From contig DATJBS010000022.1 of NCBI GenBank assembly GCA_035515235.1, positions 1-64,000 of the forward strand: 64,000 nucleotides of DNA. The letters run 5' to 3'. The stretch is from JAMLHH01 sp035515235. Lineage in GTDB: Bacteria; Bacteroidota; Bacteroidia; Chitinophagales; JADIYW01. The notes beneath the pieces were generated by a model. The model saw only the letters and a program-made list of their open reading frames with translations, was not told where the DNA came from and made no database searches. The position numbers were made by a program, and so were the translations under genes. Shown here in pieces: positions 16,220 through 24,807 of this stretch. The number at the start of each line of letters is the position of its first letter. Within the stretch, counting starts at the first letter, position 1.

Positions 16220-17161
16220 ATGAATAAAATAGGGATTGTCCTACTTGCACTGTTCATGAGCTTTCAGCTTATGGCAGACAACAGTATCAATAATACTTTG
16301 ACATCTGAACATGTATATATTAAGGGCACAAAAATCAGTTTAATTCCACCCAAAGACTTCAAGTCTTCCAAAAACTTTCTAGGATTAGAGCATAATGAAA
16401 GTGGCTCAAGCATCATGATTACAGAAGTGCCGGCAGGATTCTCTGAAATTTCCAAAGGCATAACTCAAGAAAACTTATTGCAAAATGGAGTAGTTGCAGA
16501 AAAAATTGAATCTCTTACTTTCAATCAACTTCCTGCAGTATTAGTCAAAGGAACACAAAACTCTAATGGAAAAGATTATTCAAAGTATATTCTAATATTT
16601 GGAACAGAAAACGAATCCTTCATTCTCAACGGCATCTTTCTCAAAAACTACATAAGAGCAGGCGAAGAAATCAAAAAGTCAATGCTTACATCATACTTTG
16701 ATAAAAGTCAGTCTATCAATCCTTTAGAACTTTTAGACTATAGTATCAATGTTAATTCTTCCAAATTGAAGTTCGCGAAATTCTTCTCTAACTCCTTGAT
16801 TTACACCGTGGACGGATTGCTTCCCACGCTCTCTGAAGACAACACTAGTCTTATGGTTTCTAAATCTATCAGTAAAATAACTACTGAAGACAAAGAGCAA
16901 TTTGCGATGTATAGATTAGGTCAAATGCCTTACGAAATCAAAACTATAGTCAGTAAAACTCCTATTTCTATCAACCAATTTAATGGTTTTGAAATTATAG
17001 CAAAAGGAGTCAATAATGCTACTCAAGACGAAGAAGTTCTCTATCAAACCATCTTATTCAATCAGGATTTTTACTATATCTTTTTCGGCACGACCAATGA
17101 TTCAACGGGCAAAAGTATCGATGATATTAAAGAAGTCGTCAGAACATTTAGATTGAAATAA
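16220..17161 (+). CDS. Secreted protein of unknown function
   Basis: The ATG at 16220 is chosen because it begins a good signal peptide (NKIGIVLLALFMSFQLMAD); the frame is open 13 codons further upstream. The mature part, about 290 residues, appears to contain two similar halves. Each has a hydrophobic beta pattern (FNQLPAVLVKGTQNSNGKDY and INQFNGFEIIAKGVNN...) like exported PsbP/DUF1795-type folds. No catalytic motif was seen. It stands alone on the plus strand. Confidence 0.65.
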   Translation: MNKIGIVLLALFMSFQLMADNSINNTLTSEHVYIKGTKISLIPPKDFKSSKNFLGLEHNESGSSIMITEVPAGFSEISKGITQENLLQNGVVAEKIESLTFNQLPAVLVKGTQNSNGKDYSKYILIFGTENESFILNGIFLKNYIRAGEEIKKSMLTSYFDKSQSINPLELLDYSINVNSSKLKFAKFFSNSLIYTVDGLLPTLSEDNTSLMVSKSISKITTEDKEQFAMYRLGQMPYEIKTIVSKTPISINQFNGFEIIAKGVNNATQDEEVLYQTILFNQDFYYIFFGTTNDSTGKSIDDIKEVVRTFRLK

Positions 17162-17227
17162 GGATTCAGGTGTCCACAGAAAAATAATTACTAATATAGG
17201 TACGACATCATTTTTATAGTACTACAT

Positions 17228-17300
17228 GCAGCCCGGATAGAATGGAATATCACCCGAAGTGAAACGTAGGGAAGATGAAATGATAGCCGGAAATGCTGCC
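17228..17300 (+). repeat. GGATAGAA...GATAGCCGG structured repeat, copy 2
   Basis: The outer arms GCAGC (17228-17232) and GCTGC (17295-17299) are complementary. Inside, CCGGATAGAATGGAATATCACCC and GGGAAGATGAAATGATAGCCGG match the two conserved arms of the other copies. CCC/GGG and CCGG/CCGG can pair. It lies between convergent genes. Confidence 0.75.
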
Positions 17301-17308
17301 CTAATTAT

Positions 17309-18034
17309 TTATTTTGAAAACGATTTGACGTGCCATAAGTAGCCAAACTGTATTTGGAAGTTGAACTGTTTTTGCCCTTGATTAATATAGCCGATTCTGT
17401 CGGAGCGATAAATATCTAAGAGTCCTATATTGGTTCTAAATCCTGCATGCAACATTCCTGGTCCTAACTTCACTGTCATCCCTGCTCCTATCACCATGCT
17501 GATATCAAATCTTTTAGTTGGAAAAGGTAGGCCCTTATTATAGGAGTATTCTTGATATTCTGTTTCGATGGGTTCTCGATCTACATAAGCGGAAGTCTCG
17601 TCATAGAAACCTGATATATAGGAAGGGGCAATTCCAAATTCGAAAAATTCTGTAAATCTTTGTGTGCCAATCGAGGCATGCAATAAAACTGGAAACTCAA
17701 AGTAATGTATCTTTCTCTGAAATATATGGACAGTATCATTCTTTTCATTTTTAAATCGGATACCTTTCATGGAGTAATTAGCTTCTGCCATGACACCTAT
17801 ATGTTGTCTAAATCTAATCCAAAGTACTGCTCCGATATTGGGATTGAGCAGGAACTTACCGTCTTGTCGATTAATGACTGTATTTCTCTGTTTGGCACCA
17901 CCGAAACCAAATCGAAATCCTGAATAAACTCTAATTTGGTCTGAAGTAGAAATAGAATCTTTAATTTCTGCAAAACCAGGCACTAGAAATATAAAAAAAG
18001 TAAGTGTAAGTATTAATTTTCTCATCCGTATCAA
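17309..18034 (-). CDS. Outer-membrane beta-barrel protein (OMP_b-brl type)
   Basis: A 241-residue protein with a signal peptide (RKLILTLTFFIFLVPGFAE) and alternating aromatic/hydrophobic strands such as GFRFGFGGAKQ, VLWIRFRQHIGVMAEANYSM and FNFQIQFGYLW. This is the pattern of the small porin-family barrels common in Bacteroidota. A start three codons further in (MRKLIL, 18025) is equally likely. The function is unknown. Confidence 0.75.
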   Translation of the reverse strand: MIRMRKLILTLTFFIFLVPGFAEIKDSISTSDQIRVYSGFRFGFGGAKQRNTVINRQDGKFLLNPNIGAVLWIRFRQHIGVMAEANYSMKGIRFKNEKNDTVHIFQRKIHYFEFPVLLHASIGTQRFTEFFEFGIAPSYISGFYDETSAYVDREPIETEYQEYSYNKGLPFPTKRFDISMVIGAGMTVKLGPGMLHAGFRTNIGLLDIYRSDRIGYINQGQKQFNFQIQFGYLWHVKSFSK

Positions 18035-18168
18035 ATATAATATAAGATTTCCACTCGTTAATGTCTAATTTTATGTTAAAAGCAAAAAGTTTTTACTATA
18101 AAATTTACCAAACAGAAGTTTTAGGCATTAGATTTGAGTTATAAGATTAAAATCAAAAATTATTTTTT

Positions 18169-18552
18169 ATGAAAAAGTTAATGTTATCAATTACCCTTAT
18201 TTTGTCGGTTTTTGTATTTGTAAACGCTCAGTCTGGTCCAGTTATTAAGTGGGAAGCTACTACAGTAGATTACGGAACTATCAATCAAGGTGACAATGGT
18301 TCACGTGAATTTGAACTAACCAACACTGGTAATGCACCTTTAATTATTTCTAACGCAACCGGATCTTGTGGATGTACTGTTCCTGTTTGGCCTAAAGAAC
18401 CAATATTACCAGGTCAAAAATCTACTATCAAAGTAAATTACGATACAAACAGATTAGGTTCTTTTACTAAAACTGTAACTGTGGTAAGTAATGCAGCTAA
18501 CAATACTGATGTATTACAAATCAAAGGAAACGTTTTGGCTAAAACTGAATAA
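18169..18552 (+). CDS. DUF1573 protein, exported
   Basis: A 127-residue protein with a signal peptide (KLMLSITLILSVFVFVNAQ) and one Ig-like DUF1573 domain. The hallmark is VDYGTINQGDNGSREFELTN followed by a GSCGCTVPVWP motif. The family is abundant in Bacteroidota and probably periplasmic; its function is not established. A strong terminator follows. Confidence 0.85.
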   Translation: MKKLMLSITLILSVFVFVNAQSGPVIKWEATTVDYGTINQGDNGSREFELTNTGNAPLIISNATGSCGCTVPVWPKEPILPGQKSTIKVNYDTNRLGSFTKTVTVVSNAANNTDVLQIKGNVLAKTE

Positions 18553-18572
18553 TGTCAAAATAAGTTGACTTC

Positions 18573-18612
18573 AAAATATAAAAGGCTTCCAATTGGAAGC
18601 CTTTTATATTTT
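18573..18612. terminator. Bidirectional terminator between convergent genes
   Basis: ATATAAAAGGCTTCC and GGAAGCCTTTTATAT form a perfect stem around AATT, with A/T-rich ends on both sides. It serves the DUF1573 gene (plus) and the DUF983 gene (minus). Confidence 0.9.
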
Positions 18613-18632
18613 ATACTAACGGATGTTTTTAT

Positions 18633-19052
18633 TTAAGCTTTATCAGCATCTGCTCCTTCTCCACTAAATACTATATCTGACACCCATAAATACATCACTC
18701 TCGACAATCTAAAGATAAAAGGCCAAAGCACTAATAACATGATGGAGTTAGCGATCAGGTAAATATGTATTCTGCCAAAGCCAAAAATCAAAGCATAGAT
18801 TGCAAAATTCATTACGGACATTCCTACGCATAAACCGTAACTCACATACATTGCTCCAAAATAAAAACCTGTTTCATTTTCGAAGTCCATATTGCAATTG
18901 CTACAATATCTATTCATCTTGTCAAAATTGTAGATATTATAAGGATTGGGATCTTTAAACATATCTCCTTGACCACATGTAGGACATTTGGATTGCAACA
19001 ATACTCTGGTAATACTCCGTTGTTTTCTATATTTTTTATTATCCAATTCCAT
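18633..19052 (-). CDS. DUF983 membrane protein
   Basis: A 139-residue protein with two CxxC pairs near the N-terminus (CPTCGQG and YCSNCNMDF), as in DUF983 zinc-ribbon proteins. Two to three hydrophobic membrane segments follow (about 65-85 and 90-120). The family is found across Bacteroidota and Alphaproteobacteria; its biochemical role is unknown. It is convergent with the DUF1573 gene. Confidence 0.85.
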   Translation of the reverse strand: MELDNKKYRKQRSITRVLLQSKCPTCGQGDMFKDPNPYNIYNFDKMNRYCSNCNMDFENETGFYFGAMYVSYGLCVGMSVMNFAIYALIFGFGRIHIYLIANSIMLLVLWPFIFRLSRVMYLWVSDIVFSGEGADADKA

Positions 19053-19216
19053 TTCTTGAGTTTAATATAAAGTCAATACTTTTTTGACTACATCATAATT
19101 GCTACAAAGTTAAAAGTTACTTCTATATAATTGGGTGACAAATGTTGCAGAACTCATTAATTTAGAGTGAAGTTTAAAATAATCAAAAAAGTCAAAATAT
19201 TAGCCAAAAATATAGG

Positions 19217-19247
19217 TTGTATCGAATAATAAATTGTTGTACCTTTG
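19217..19247 (+). promoter_or_regulatory. Promoter of the rpsP operon
   Basis: TTG at 19217-19219 is followed after 20 bases by TACCTTTG (19240-19247), an excellent match to the Bacteroidota TTG-N19/20-TAnnTTTG consensus. The predicted start is near 19254, leaving a leader of about 65 bases with a small CCTGC/GCAGG hairpin. Confidence 0.8.
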
Positions 19248-19318
19248 CCTGCGTTTCAAAACCCTGCCAAAACTATTGATAGCAAAGCAGGCATTAAAAA
19301 ACTAAAAACATTTTAAAA

Positions 19319-19834
19319 ATGTCAGTTAAAATTCGTTTACAAAGACACGGTAAAAAAGGTAAGCCTTTTTACAAAATCGTTGCTGCGGACAGCAGAGCGA
19401 AAAGAGATGGTAAATTCATCGAAGCATTAGGAAGCTACAATCCTACTACAGTACCAGCTACTATTGAGTTGAATGTGGACAGATCTGTTTATTGGTTGCA
19501 AGTAGGTGCAGAACCTACTGACACAGTAAAATCTATCTTACAATTCAAAGGTGCTCTTTACAAAAAACACTTGTTAAGAGGAGTAGACAAAGGTTCTTTC
19601 TCTGCAGAAGACGCTGAAGTAAAATTCAACGAGTGGATTGCAAACAAAAATCAAATTGTTGAAACAGCTCAAGAATCTGCTAAATCTAAAAAACAAGCAG
19701 CTTACCAAGCTACTATCGAAGCAGGTAAAGAAAGAGCTCAAGCAAGATTAAAATCTAAAGAAGTACCAGCAGAAGAAGCTCCAGAAGAAGCTGAAGCTAC
19801 TGAGACTCCTGAAGCTGAAGAAAGCGCAGAATAA
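19319..19834 (+). CDS. rpsP: 30S ribosomal protein S16
   Basis: A 171-residue small-subunit protein. The conserved core is at 1-90 (KIRLQRHGKKGKPFYKIVAAD, ...IEALGSYNPT). The remaining 80 residues are a Lys/Ala/Glu-rich extension ending in an acidic tail (EEAPEEAEATETPEAEESAE), as in other Bacteroidota. It is the first gene of rpsP-rimM-trmD. Confidence 0.97.
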   Translation: MSVKIRLQRHGKKGKPFYKIVAADSRAKRDGKFIEALGSYNPTTVPATIELNVDRSVYWLQVGAEPTDTVKSILQFKGALYKKHLLRGVDKGSFSAEDAEVKFNEWIANKNQIVETAQESAKSKKQAAYQATIEAGKERAQARLKSKEVPAEEAPEEAEATETPEAEESAE

Positions 19835-19880
19835 TTTTCTTTATCATTCATATACCTTGTCTTCAAGTCAATAATAGGAC

Positions 19881-20387
19881 ATGAAAGATTTAATTCAAGT
19901 AGGCAGTATCCATAAAGCACATGGTGTAAAAGGCATCATGAAAGTCAGAGTCAAACCTGACTATATGGAAGATTTATTGCAAGTTGAAGCGGTATTTATT
20001 GAAACTCCTAAAGAAACTTTGCCGCATTTTATCAAGTCTATTGAAAAAATAGCTGATGATGTAGTGTTGTTACTTTTAGAAGATTTCGACTCTAAAGAAC
20101 AAATTACTCCGATGTCAAAATATCCAATTCTCTTAAGAGAAGAAGACTTGACAGAAATTTTTGAGGAATATGAATCTTTAGTAGGATATACAGTGATAGA
20201 TAATGCAATAGGTAAAATAGGTGAAATCAAAGAAGTCATCGAAATGCCCAGCTATGAATTAGTCAAAGTGGTCTATCAAAACAGAATCGTTATGATTCCT
20301 ATGCATGAAGACTTAGTAGAAGATGTAGATGAAGAAGAGAAAAAGATTACTATGAATTTACCAGAAGGTTTTTTTGAAATATTCTAA
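19881..20387 (+). CDS. rimM: 16S rRNA processing protein RimM
   Basis: A 168-residue ribosome-maturation factor that binds S19 and helps assemble the 30S head. The N-terminal RimM barrel shows VGSIHKAHGVKGIMKVRV and the C-terminal PRC-barrel shows EYESLVGYTVID...GKIGEIKEVIEMPSYELVKV. It ends two bases before trmD, indicating translational coupling. Confidence 0.95.
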   Translation: MKDLIQVGSIHKAHGVKGIMKVRVKPDYMEDLLQVEAVFIETPKETLPHFIKSIEKIADDVVLLLLEDFDSKEQITPMSKYPILLREEDLTEIFEEYESLVGYTVIDNAIGKIGEIKEVIEMPSYELVKVVYQNRIVMIPMHEDLVEDVDEEEKKITMNLPEGFFEIF

Positions 20388-20389
20388 AA

Positions 20390-21076
20390 ATGCGCATCGA
20401 CATTTTATCCGCTGTACCAGAACTTTTAGATAGTCCGTTTAATCATTCGATTATGAAACGTGCTACTAAGAGAGGTCTATTGGAAGTCAATGTGCATGCA
20501 ATAAGAGATTACTCCAGCCTTAAACACCAACAGATTGATGATTATCAGTTTGGCGGAGGGGCAGGAATGGTGATGATGATTGAACCCATATTAAAATGTG
20601 TCGAGCAACTCACCTCAGAAAGAGAATATGACGAAGTCATTTTTTTAACTCCCGACGGAGAATTATATAATCAAAAAACAGCTAATCAGCTTTCACTGAA
20701 AAAAAATCTGATTTTCATTTGTGGACATTATAAAGGCATAGATGAACGCATCAGAGAGCATATCGTCACGAGAGAAATCTCTATAGGTGATTATGTACTT
20801 TCAGGGGGAGAAATACCAGCAGCAGTGTTGGTAGACAGTATTGGCAGATTAATCCCTGGTGTATTGAATGATGAAACTTCAGCTTTATCAGATTCCTTTC
20901 AAGACAACTTGCTATCACCACCGGTATATACTAGACCTGCCGATTACAATGGTTGGAAAGTACCAGAAGTATTACTAAGTGGACATACAGCAAACGTGGA
21001 AAATTGGAGACATGAAAAGGCGTTAGAAAGAACACTTCAACGTAGACCAGAATTATTAAAAGATAAACAAAACTAA
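20390..21076 (+). CDS. trmD: tRNA (guanine37-N1)-methyltransferase
   Basis: A 228-residue SPOUT methyltransferase that modifies G37 of tRNAs with a G next to the anticodon. Conserved parts are the N-terminal MRIDILSAVPELL, DYQFGGGAGMVMMIEP, the knot region FICGHYKGIDERI and IGDYVLSGGEIPAAVLVDS. The catalytic Asp lies in YTRPADYNGW. Third gene of the rpsP operon. Confidence 0.97.
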   Translation: MRIDILSAVPELLDSPFNHSIMKRATKRGLLEVNVHAIRDYSSLKHQQIDDYQFGGGAGMVMMIEPILKCVEQLTSEREYDEVIFLTPDGELYNQKTANQLSLKKNLIFICGHYKGIDERIREHIVTREISIGDYVLSGGEIPAAVLVDSIGRLIPGVLNDETSALSDSFQDNLLSPPVYTRPADYNGWKVPEVLLSGHTANVENWRHEKALERTLQRRPELLKDKQN

Positions 21077-21091
21077 AGTACAACATCACTA

Positions 21092-21122
21092 TTTGAATTT
21101 TAGAGATATTGTACTAACTTTG
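21092..21122 (+). promoter_or_regulatory. Promoter of rplS
   Basis: TTTG at 21092-21095 and TAACTTTG at 21115-21122 are separated by 19 bases, matching the Bacteroidota consensus exactly. Transcription would start about 17 bases before the ATG at 21146. Confidence 0.85.
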
Positions 21123-21145
21123 CACACCGATTTAAAGAAAGAGAA

Positions 21146-21496
21146 ATGGACATCATTAAAGCTCTCGAAAAAGACCTCATCCCAGAAAGATCATTCCCTG
21201 AGTTCAAAGCAGGAGATAATATTAGCGTACACTACAAAATTGTAGAGGGTGTTAAAGAACGTATTCAGATTTTCCGTGGAGATGTAATTCAACGTAGAGG
21301 AACTGGATTAACTCAAACATTTACCATCAGAAAAATCTCTAATGGTGTTGGTGTAGAAAGAATCTATCCTTTCTACTCTCCTAATATTGCAGAAATAGAG
21401 TTGCACAAAAGAGGTAAAGTACGTCGTGCACGTATTTATTACCTACGTGACTTGAAAGGTAAAGCTGCAAGAATCAAAGAATTAAGAAGAGGGTAA
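21146..21496 (+). CDS. rplS: 50S ribosomal protein L19
   Basis: A 116-residue large-subunit protein at the 30S-50S interface. Conserved segments include FPEFKAGDNISVHYKIVEG, QIFRGDVIQRRGTGLTQTFT, GVGVERIYPFYSPNI and the C-terminal KVRRARIYYLRDLKGKAARI. It has its own promoter although it follows the rpsP-rimM-trmD operon. Confidence 0.98.
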   Translation: MDIIKALEKDLIPERSFPEFKAGDNISVHYKIVEGVKERIQIFRGDVIQRRGTGLTQTFTIRKISNGVGVERIYPFYSPNIAEIELHKRGKVRRARIYYLRDLKGKAARIKELRRG

Positions 21497-21514
21497 TCCT
21501 CCAACAAAATATCC

Positions 21515-21549
21515 AAAAAGGTCTCCATGTTTCATGTGAGGCCTTTTTT
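21515..21549 (+). terminator. Terminator after rplS
   Basis: AAAAAGGTCTC pairs with GAGGCCTTTTT (one G-T pair) and ends in a T-run, 18 bases after the stop. Confidence 0.85.
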
Positions 21550-21683
21550 GGGTTTGTATAAAGAGTGAATTTTTAGCACTCCACTCCTTTTGAAATCAGC
21601 TCTCTAACTTCTAATAATGACAAGAAATCTCAAATATTAAAACAAAATTACTAGATTTAAAAGGAACATCTTAAAATTTTGAA

Positions 21684-22103
21684 ATGGAAAACTCCAAGTC
21701 CAAAATAATAAAAGAAATTGCGCAAGAAATAGATAGTGGAAGTGACTGCTATTATAACTTTAAAACTCATGAGATTATTGCTATTCCAAACCTTTCAAAT
21801 TTCTGGGAGGAAGATGATTTAGAAGATAGTTTTAAATCTCAACTAAAAATAGTCAAGAAAAATAAGGCAGATATTATAAAAATTGAAGTGCTACAAAGCT
21901 TTGAATCTTTCAAAATAATGGAAGGTTTTATTGACCAAGTTCCAGATATTAAATTTAAAACGGAATTGGAAAAGATTCTACAAAGAAGAAAACCATTTCA
22001 GAACTTTAAGAATGCTGTCGACAACTCAGATTTTAGACAAAAATGGTTCGATTTTAAAATATTAGAGCTCGAAAAAATAGTAGAAAAACAAATCTCAAAA
22101 TAA
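21684..22103 (+). CDS. UPF0158 family protein
   Basis: A 139-residue acidic cytoplasmic protein. The pattern KEIAQEIDSGSDCYYNFKTHEII followed by FESFKIMEGFIDQVPD and the FRQKWFDFK end fits the UPF0158 family, whose function is unknown. It appears to be a single gene. Confidence 0.75.
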   Translation: MENSKSKIIKEIAQEIDSGSDCYYNFKTHEIIAIPNLSNFWEEDDLEDSFKSQLKIVKKNKADIIKIEVLQSFESFKIMEGFIDQVPDIKFKTELEKILQRRKPFQNFKNAVDNSDFRQKWFDFKILELEKIVEKQISK

Positions 22104-22282
22104 GATTGTAATTCAGATAAAATAATACTTTAAATAAGTATTTAACTCCTTATGTTTTAGAAAAATCAAATTTTAAACTCACGTAATTAACTTAAAAAAG
22201 TACACACCCATCATTCTATCTCCTCTCCAAAAAACTATAGTCATATTGACTAGTACTTCAACTCAACCATTCTCTTAATATT

Positions 22283-22378
22283 TTAATGATTGTTGTCGTT
22301 TTCTTTGGCTTTATAGTAAAACAGTGCAATCAACATGATAAAAAATATCATTAGTAAAATTAATAATAGCATACTCAT
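22283..22378 (-). CDS. Small membrane protein, 31 residues
   Basis: Minus-strand ATG at 22378 opens MSMLLLILLMIFFIMLIALF followed by YYKAKENDNNH and TAA at 22283-22285. It has one strongly hydrophobic helix and a charged tail, the layout of bacterial small membrane proteins. An AAAGGA sequence lies about eight bases upstream of the start. It sits in an otherwise gene-free gap (22104-22743), divergent from the NO-stress cluster. No homolog is recognised; the call rests on composition and the upstream AAAGGA. Confidence 0.5.
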   Translation of the reverse strand: MSMLLLILLMIFFIMLIALFYYKAKENDNNH

Positions 22379-22655
22379 ACTGCTTTCCTTTAGTTCTAAT
22401 TAGTTGATTAAATTTGAAATGGGAAAATAGAGATTTTTTAGATCAAAAGCTTATCAATTAGCTTACTTCTATTAAATACAAATAGAATAAAGTATAAACA
22501 AATCAAAAATTAAGAAAAATCCATTCTCTGCAAATTATAATCTTCTACTTTATTCCAATTATCATTTCATACATATCGCTTTGTAAATTCAGATTTCCTA
22601 TTCATCTTTCCATCCTAAACTAGAACTTCAATGCTACTATATAAATTAGTTTTTT

Positions 22656-22712
22656 CTTAATAAAGAATAAAAGCACTTCAATACTTTTATTAAGGAATAG
22701 TACTTATATTTG
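22656..22712 (+). promoter_or_regulatory. Candidate promoter and operator of the nitrosative-stress cluster
   Basis: TATATTTG at 22705-22712 matches the -7 box TAnnTTTG, 31 bases before the ATG at 22744. Immediately upstream, CTTAATAAA (22656-22664) and TTTATTAAG (22686-22694) form a perfect 9-base inverted repeat that would overlap the -33 region. This is a plausible site for a repressor such as the Rrf2 protein encoded at 26413. Confidence 0.5.
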
Positions 22713-22743
22713 AAGACGTTAAATCACTTAAATTTCTTAAGAA

Positions 22744-22974
22744 ATGGAAAAATCAGATATTTTAGATGCTACTCTTTTAGAACCGAGAGTTAAACACCAA
22801 ACAATTTTTGCACGTTTTGATGAGTTAAAACCTGGTGAAAGTTTTATCCTTAAAAATGATCATGATCCCAAACCACTATACTATCAACTTGCAAGTCAAA
22901 AAGGTGATATTTTCACTTGGGAGTATTTGGAACAAGGTCCTGAATGGTGGAAAATAAATATTACGCTAAAATAG
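22744..22974 (+). CDS. DUF2249 protein
   Basis: A 76-residue single-domain protein with the family signature FDELKPGESFILKNDHDPKPLYYQL and TWEYLEQGPEWWKI. Such proteins occur next to nitric-oxide and denitrification genes in many bacteria; the biochemical role is uncertain. The downstream gene starts with a near-identical domain, so the two are recent duplicates. First gene of the cluster. Confidence 0.9.
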   Translation: MEKSDILDATLLEPRVKHQTIFARFDELKPGESFILKNDHDPKPLYYQLASQKGDIFTWEYLEQGPEWWKINITLK

Positions 22975-23049
22975 TGTGTGCAATCAACCTTATAGGTAAT
23001 TAAGCTTATAAGGTTGATCTATTTTATTTATATCAAAAAGACAAAAAAA

Positions 23050-23985
23050 ATGAAAACATCTCCAAATAATATCATCGACGTCCCTTCCTTAGAACCTAAA
23101 TTAAAACATCCTACCATTTTCAGAAAATTTGATGAACTGAAAGAAGGTGACAGTATCATAGTACACAATGACCATGACCCTAAACCTGTTTACTACCAAC
23201 TATTAGGTGAGCGTGGAAATGTATTCACTTGGGAGTATCTTGAAGAGGGACCGGAATGGTGGGACGTCCAAATACGAAAACGGATTGCAGGAGAAAACGA
23301 CGAAACCCTCGGAGAATTAGCAGCTAAAGATTTACGAAAAATTGAAGTTTTCAAGAAATATGGTTTAGACTTCAGTTGTGAAGGAAAGAAAACGGTCAAA
23401 GAAGCTTGTGCTGAAAAAGGTTTAGATGTCACTAAAGTTGAGCAAGAATTACAACAAGCAGACAAAACTCCAAGTACGCATCAATTGCCATACGATGAGT
23501 GGGATTTAGATTTCTTTTCGGATTTTATTGTCAATACGCATCATAGATATATCAGAAAAAACTTACCCGAAATCACTTCTTACGCTAATAAAGTCATGGA
23601 AGTACATTGTGAAAACTATCCTGAATTAATAGATATCAATAATTTGGTCAAACAAATTAACACGAATATCACTGCTTTGATTGAGGAAGAAGAAATGGTA
23701 TTATTTCCAAAGATTAAAAGACTGGTCAAATCCACTTCTACAGATTCTGATAGTTCTGAAAGTCTACAAAATATCATACATTCTGCAGAGAAAGTACATC
23801 AATTGATCAATAAGGATTTAGAAGAAATCAAAAAACTCTCTAATAATTATTCCTTGCCGGAAGATGCTTGCGCTAGTTATACTTTACTTTACCGCATGCT
23901 GAGTGAATTTGAAGATGATACGCTTTTACATACTCATCTAGAAAATAATTTACTCTTTCCAAGAGCATTAAAATTAGAAGAATAA
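23050..23985 (+). CDS. DUF2249-Ric fusion (iron-sulfur cluster repair di-iron protein)
   Basis: ATG at 23050 is preferred; the open frame begins 12 codons earlier. The 311-residue protein starts with a DUF2249 domain (about 15-80). A ScdA/YtfE N-terminal domain follows (AAKDLRKIEVFKKYGLDFSC, then KTVKEACAEKG). The hemerythrin-like domain with His/Glu ligands is at about 160-311 (NTHHRYIRKNLPEI, VHCENYPEL, EEEEMVLFPKI, LLHTHLENNLLFPRA). Ric/YtfE proteins help repair Fe-S clusters damaged by nitric oxide or oxidants. Fusion to DUF2249 supports a shared role for that domain. Confidence 0.88.
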   Translation: MKTSPNNIIDVPSLEPKLKHPTIFRKFDELKEGDSIIVHNDHDPKPVYYQLLGERGNVFTWEYLEEGPEWWDVQIRKRIAGENDETLGELAAKDLRKIEVFKKYGLDFSCEGKKTVKEACAEKGLDVTKVEQELQQADKTPSTHQLPYDEWDLDFFSDFIVNTHHRYIRKNLPEITSYANKVMEVHCENYPELIDINNLVKQINTNITALIEEEEMVLFPKIKRLVKSTSTDSDSSESLQNIIHSAEKVHQLINKDLEEIKKLSNNYSLPEDACASYTLLYRMLSEFEDDTLLHTHLENNLLFPRALKLEE

Positions 23986-23996
23986 TCTACAATACA

Positions 23997-24806
23997 ATGA
24001 AAGCTATCAATGCAAATACTAAAATCGCTTACCTACTAAAGGCTCATCCTGATGCAATGGAAGCCATCATCAGTATAGATTCTAAGTTCAATAAACTAAG
24101 AAATCCATTTCTGAGAAAAGTGCTTGCAGGTAGAACGAGTATTGCAATGGCATCAAAAATTGCTGGATGCAAAGTCGAAGATTTCTTTAACAAACTTCGT
24201 CCATTAGGTTTTGAAATTGATACAGATACAGTAGCTAAAGTAGAAGAAAAGAAGGGACTACCAGCGTTTATTACTTCGCTCAAAAAGAATCAAATCATCG
24301 ACTTAGATGTTCGCGGTTTATTAGATGAAGGTAAAGATCCTTTGAAATTAATTTTAGATAAAGTCAAATCTATCCAAGCTGGAGAAGCTCTAAAAGTCAT
24401 CAACACCTTTGAGCCCACTCCTTTGATTTTTATGTTAGAAAAACAAGGTTTTGAAGCGTATGCAGATGCGATTAGTGACGACTTGATAGAAACTTATTTC
24501 TTTAAAAAATCAAATGATACTACAATTAATGTACAACCGAAAACTGGAGCTGAAAGTGGTTGGGAAGAGATTTTGGAACGCTTTAAAGATAAACTGACAA
24601 CTGTAGATGTTAGAGATTTGGAGATGCCAAAACCTATGTTGACAATATTAGGTGAGTTAGAAAATCTTGCGGACGATACTGCACTTTTTGTTTATCATAA
24701 ACGAATTCCTGTTTTTCTATTACCAGAATTGTCTGACAGAAAATTGGATTATAGAATCAAAGAAATTAGCGAAGGAGAAGTACGTCTTTTAATTTTCAAA
24801 AATTGA
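23997..24806 (+). CDS. DUF1858-DUF2249 multidomain protein
   Basis: A 269-residue cytoplasmic protein. The N-terminal part (about 1-75) resembles DUF1858 (NANTKIAYLLKAHPDAMEAI, then GCKVEDFFNKL). Two DUF2249 domains follow, at about 95-170 (DLDVRGLLDEGKDPLKLILD, then FEPTPLIFMLEKQGF) and about 195-269. It is separated by 11 bases from the Ric fusion and one base from the next gene, so it is in the same operon. Function unknown. Confidence 0.8.
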   Translation: MKAINANTKIAYLLKAHPDAMEAIISIDSKFNKLRNPFLRKVLAGRTSIAMASKIAGCKVEDFFNKLRPLGFEIDTDTVAKVEEKKGLPAFITSLKKNQIIDLDVRGLLDEGKDPLKLILDKVKSIQAGEALKVINTFEPTPLIFMLEKQGFEAYADAISDDLIETYFFKKSNDTTINVQPKTGAESGWEEILERFKDKLTTVDVRDLEMPKPMLTILGELENLADDTALFVYHKRIPVFLLPELSDRKLDYRIKEISEGEVRLLIFKN

Positions 24807-24807
24807 T

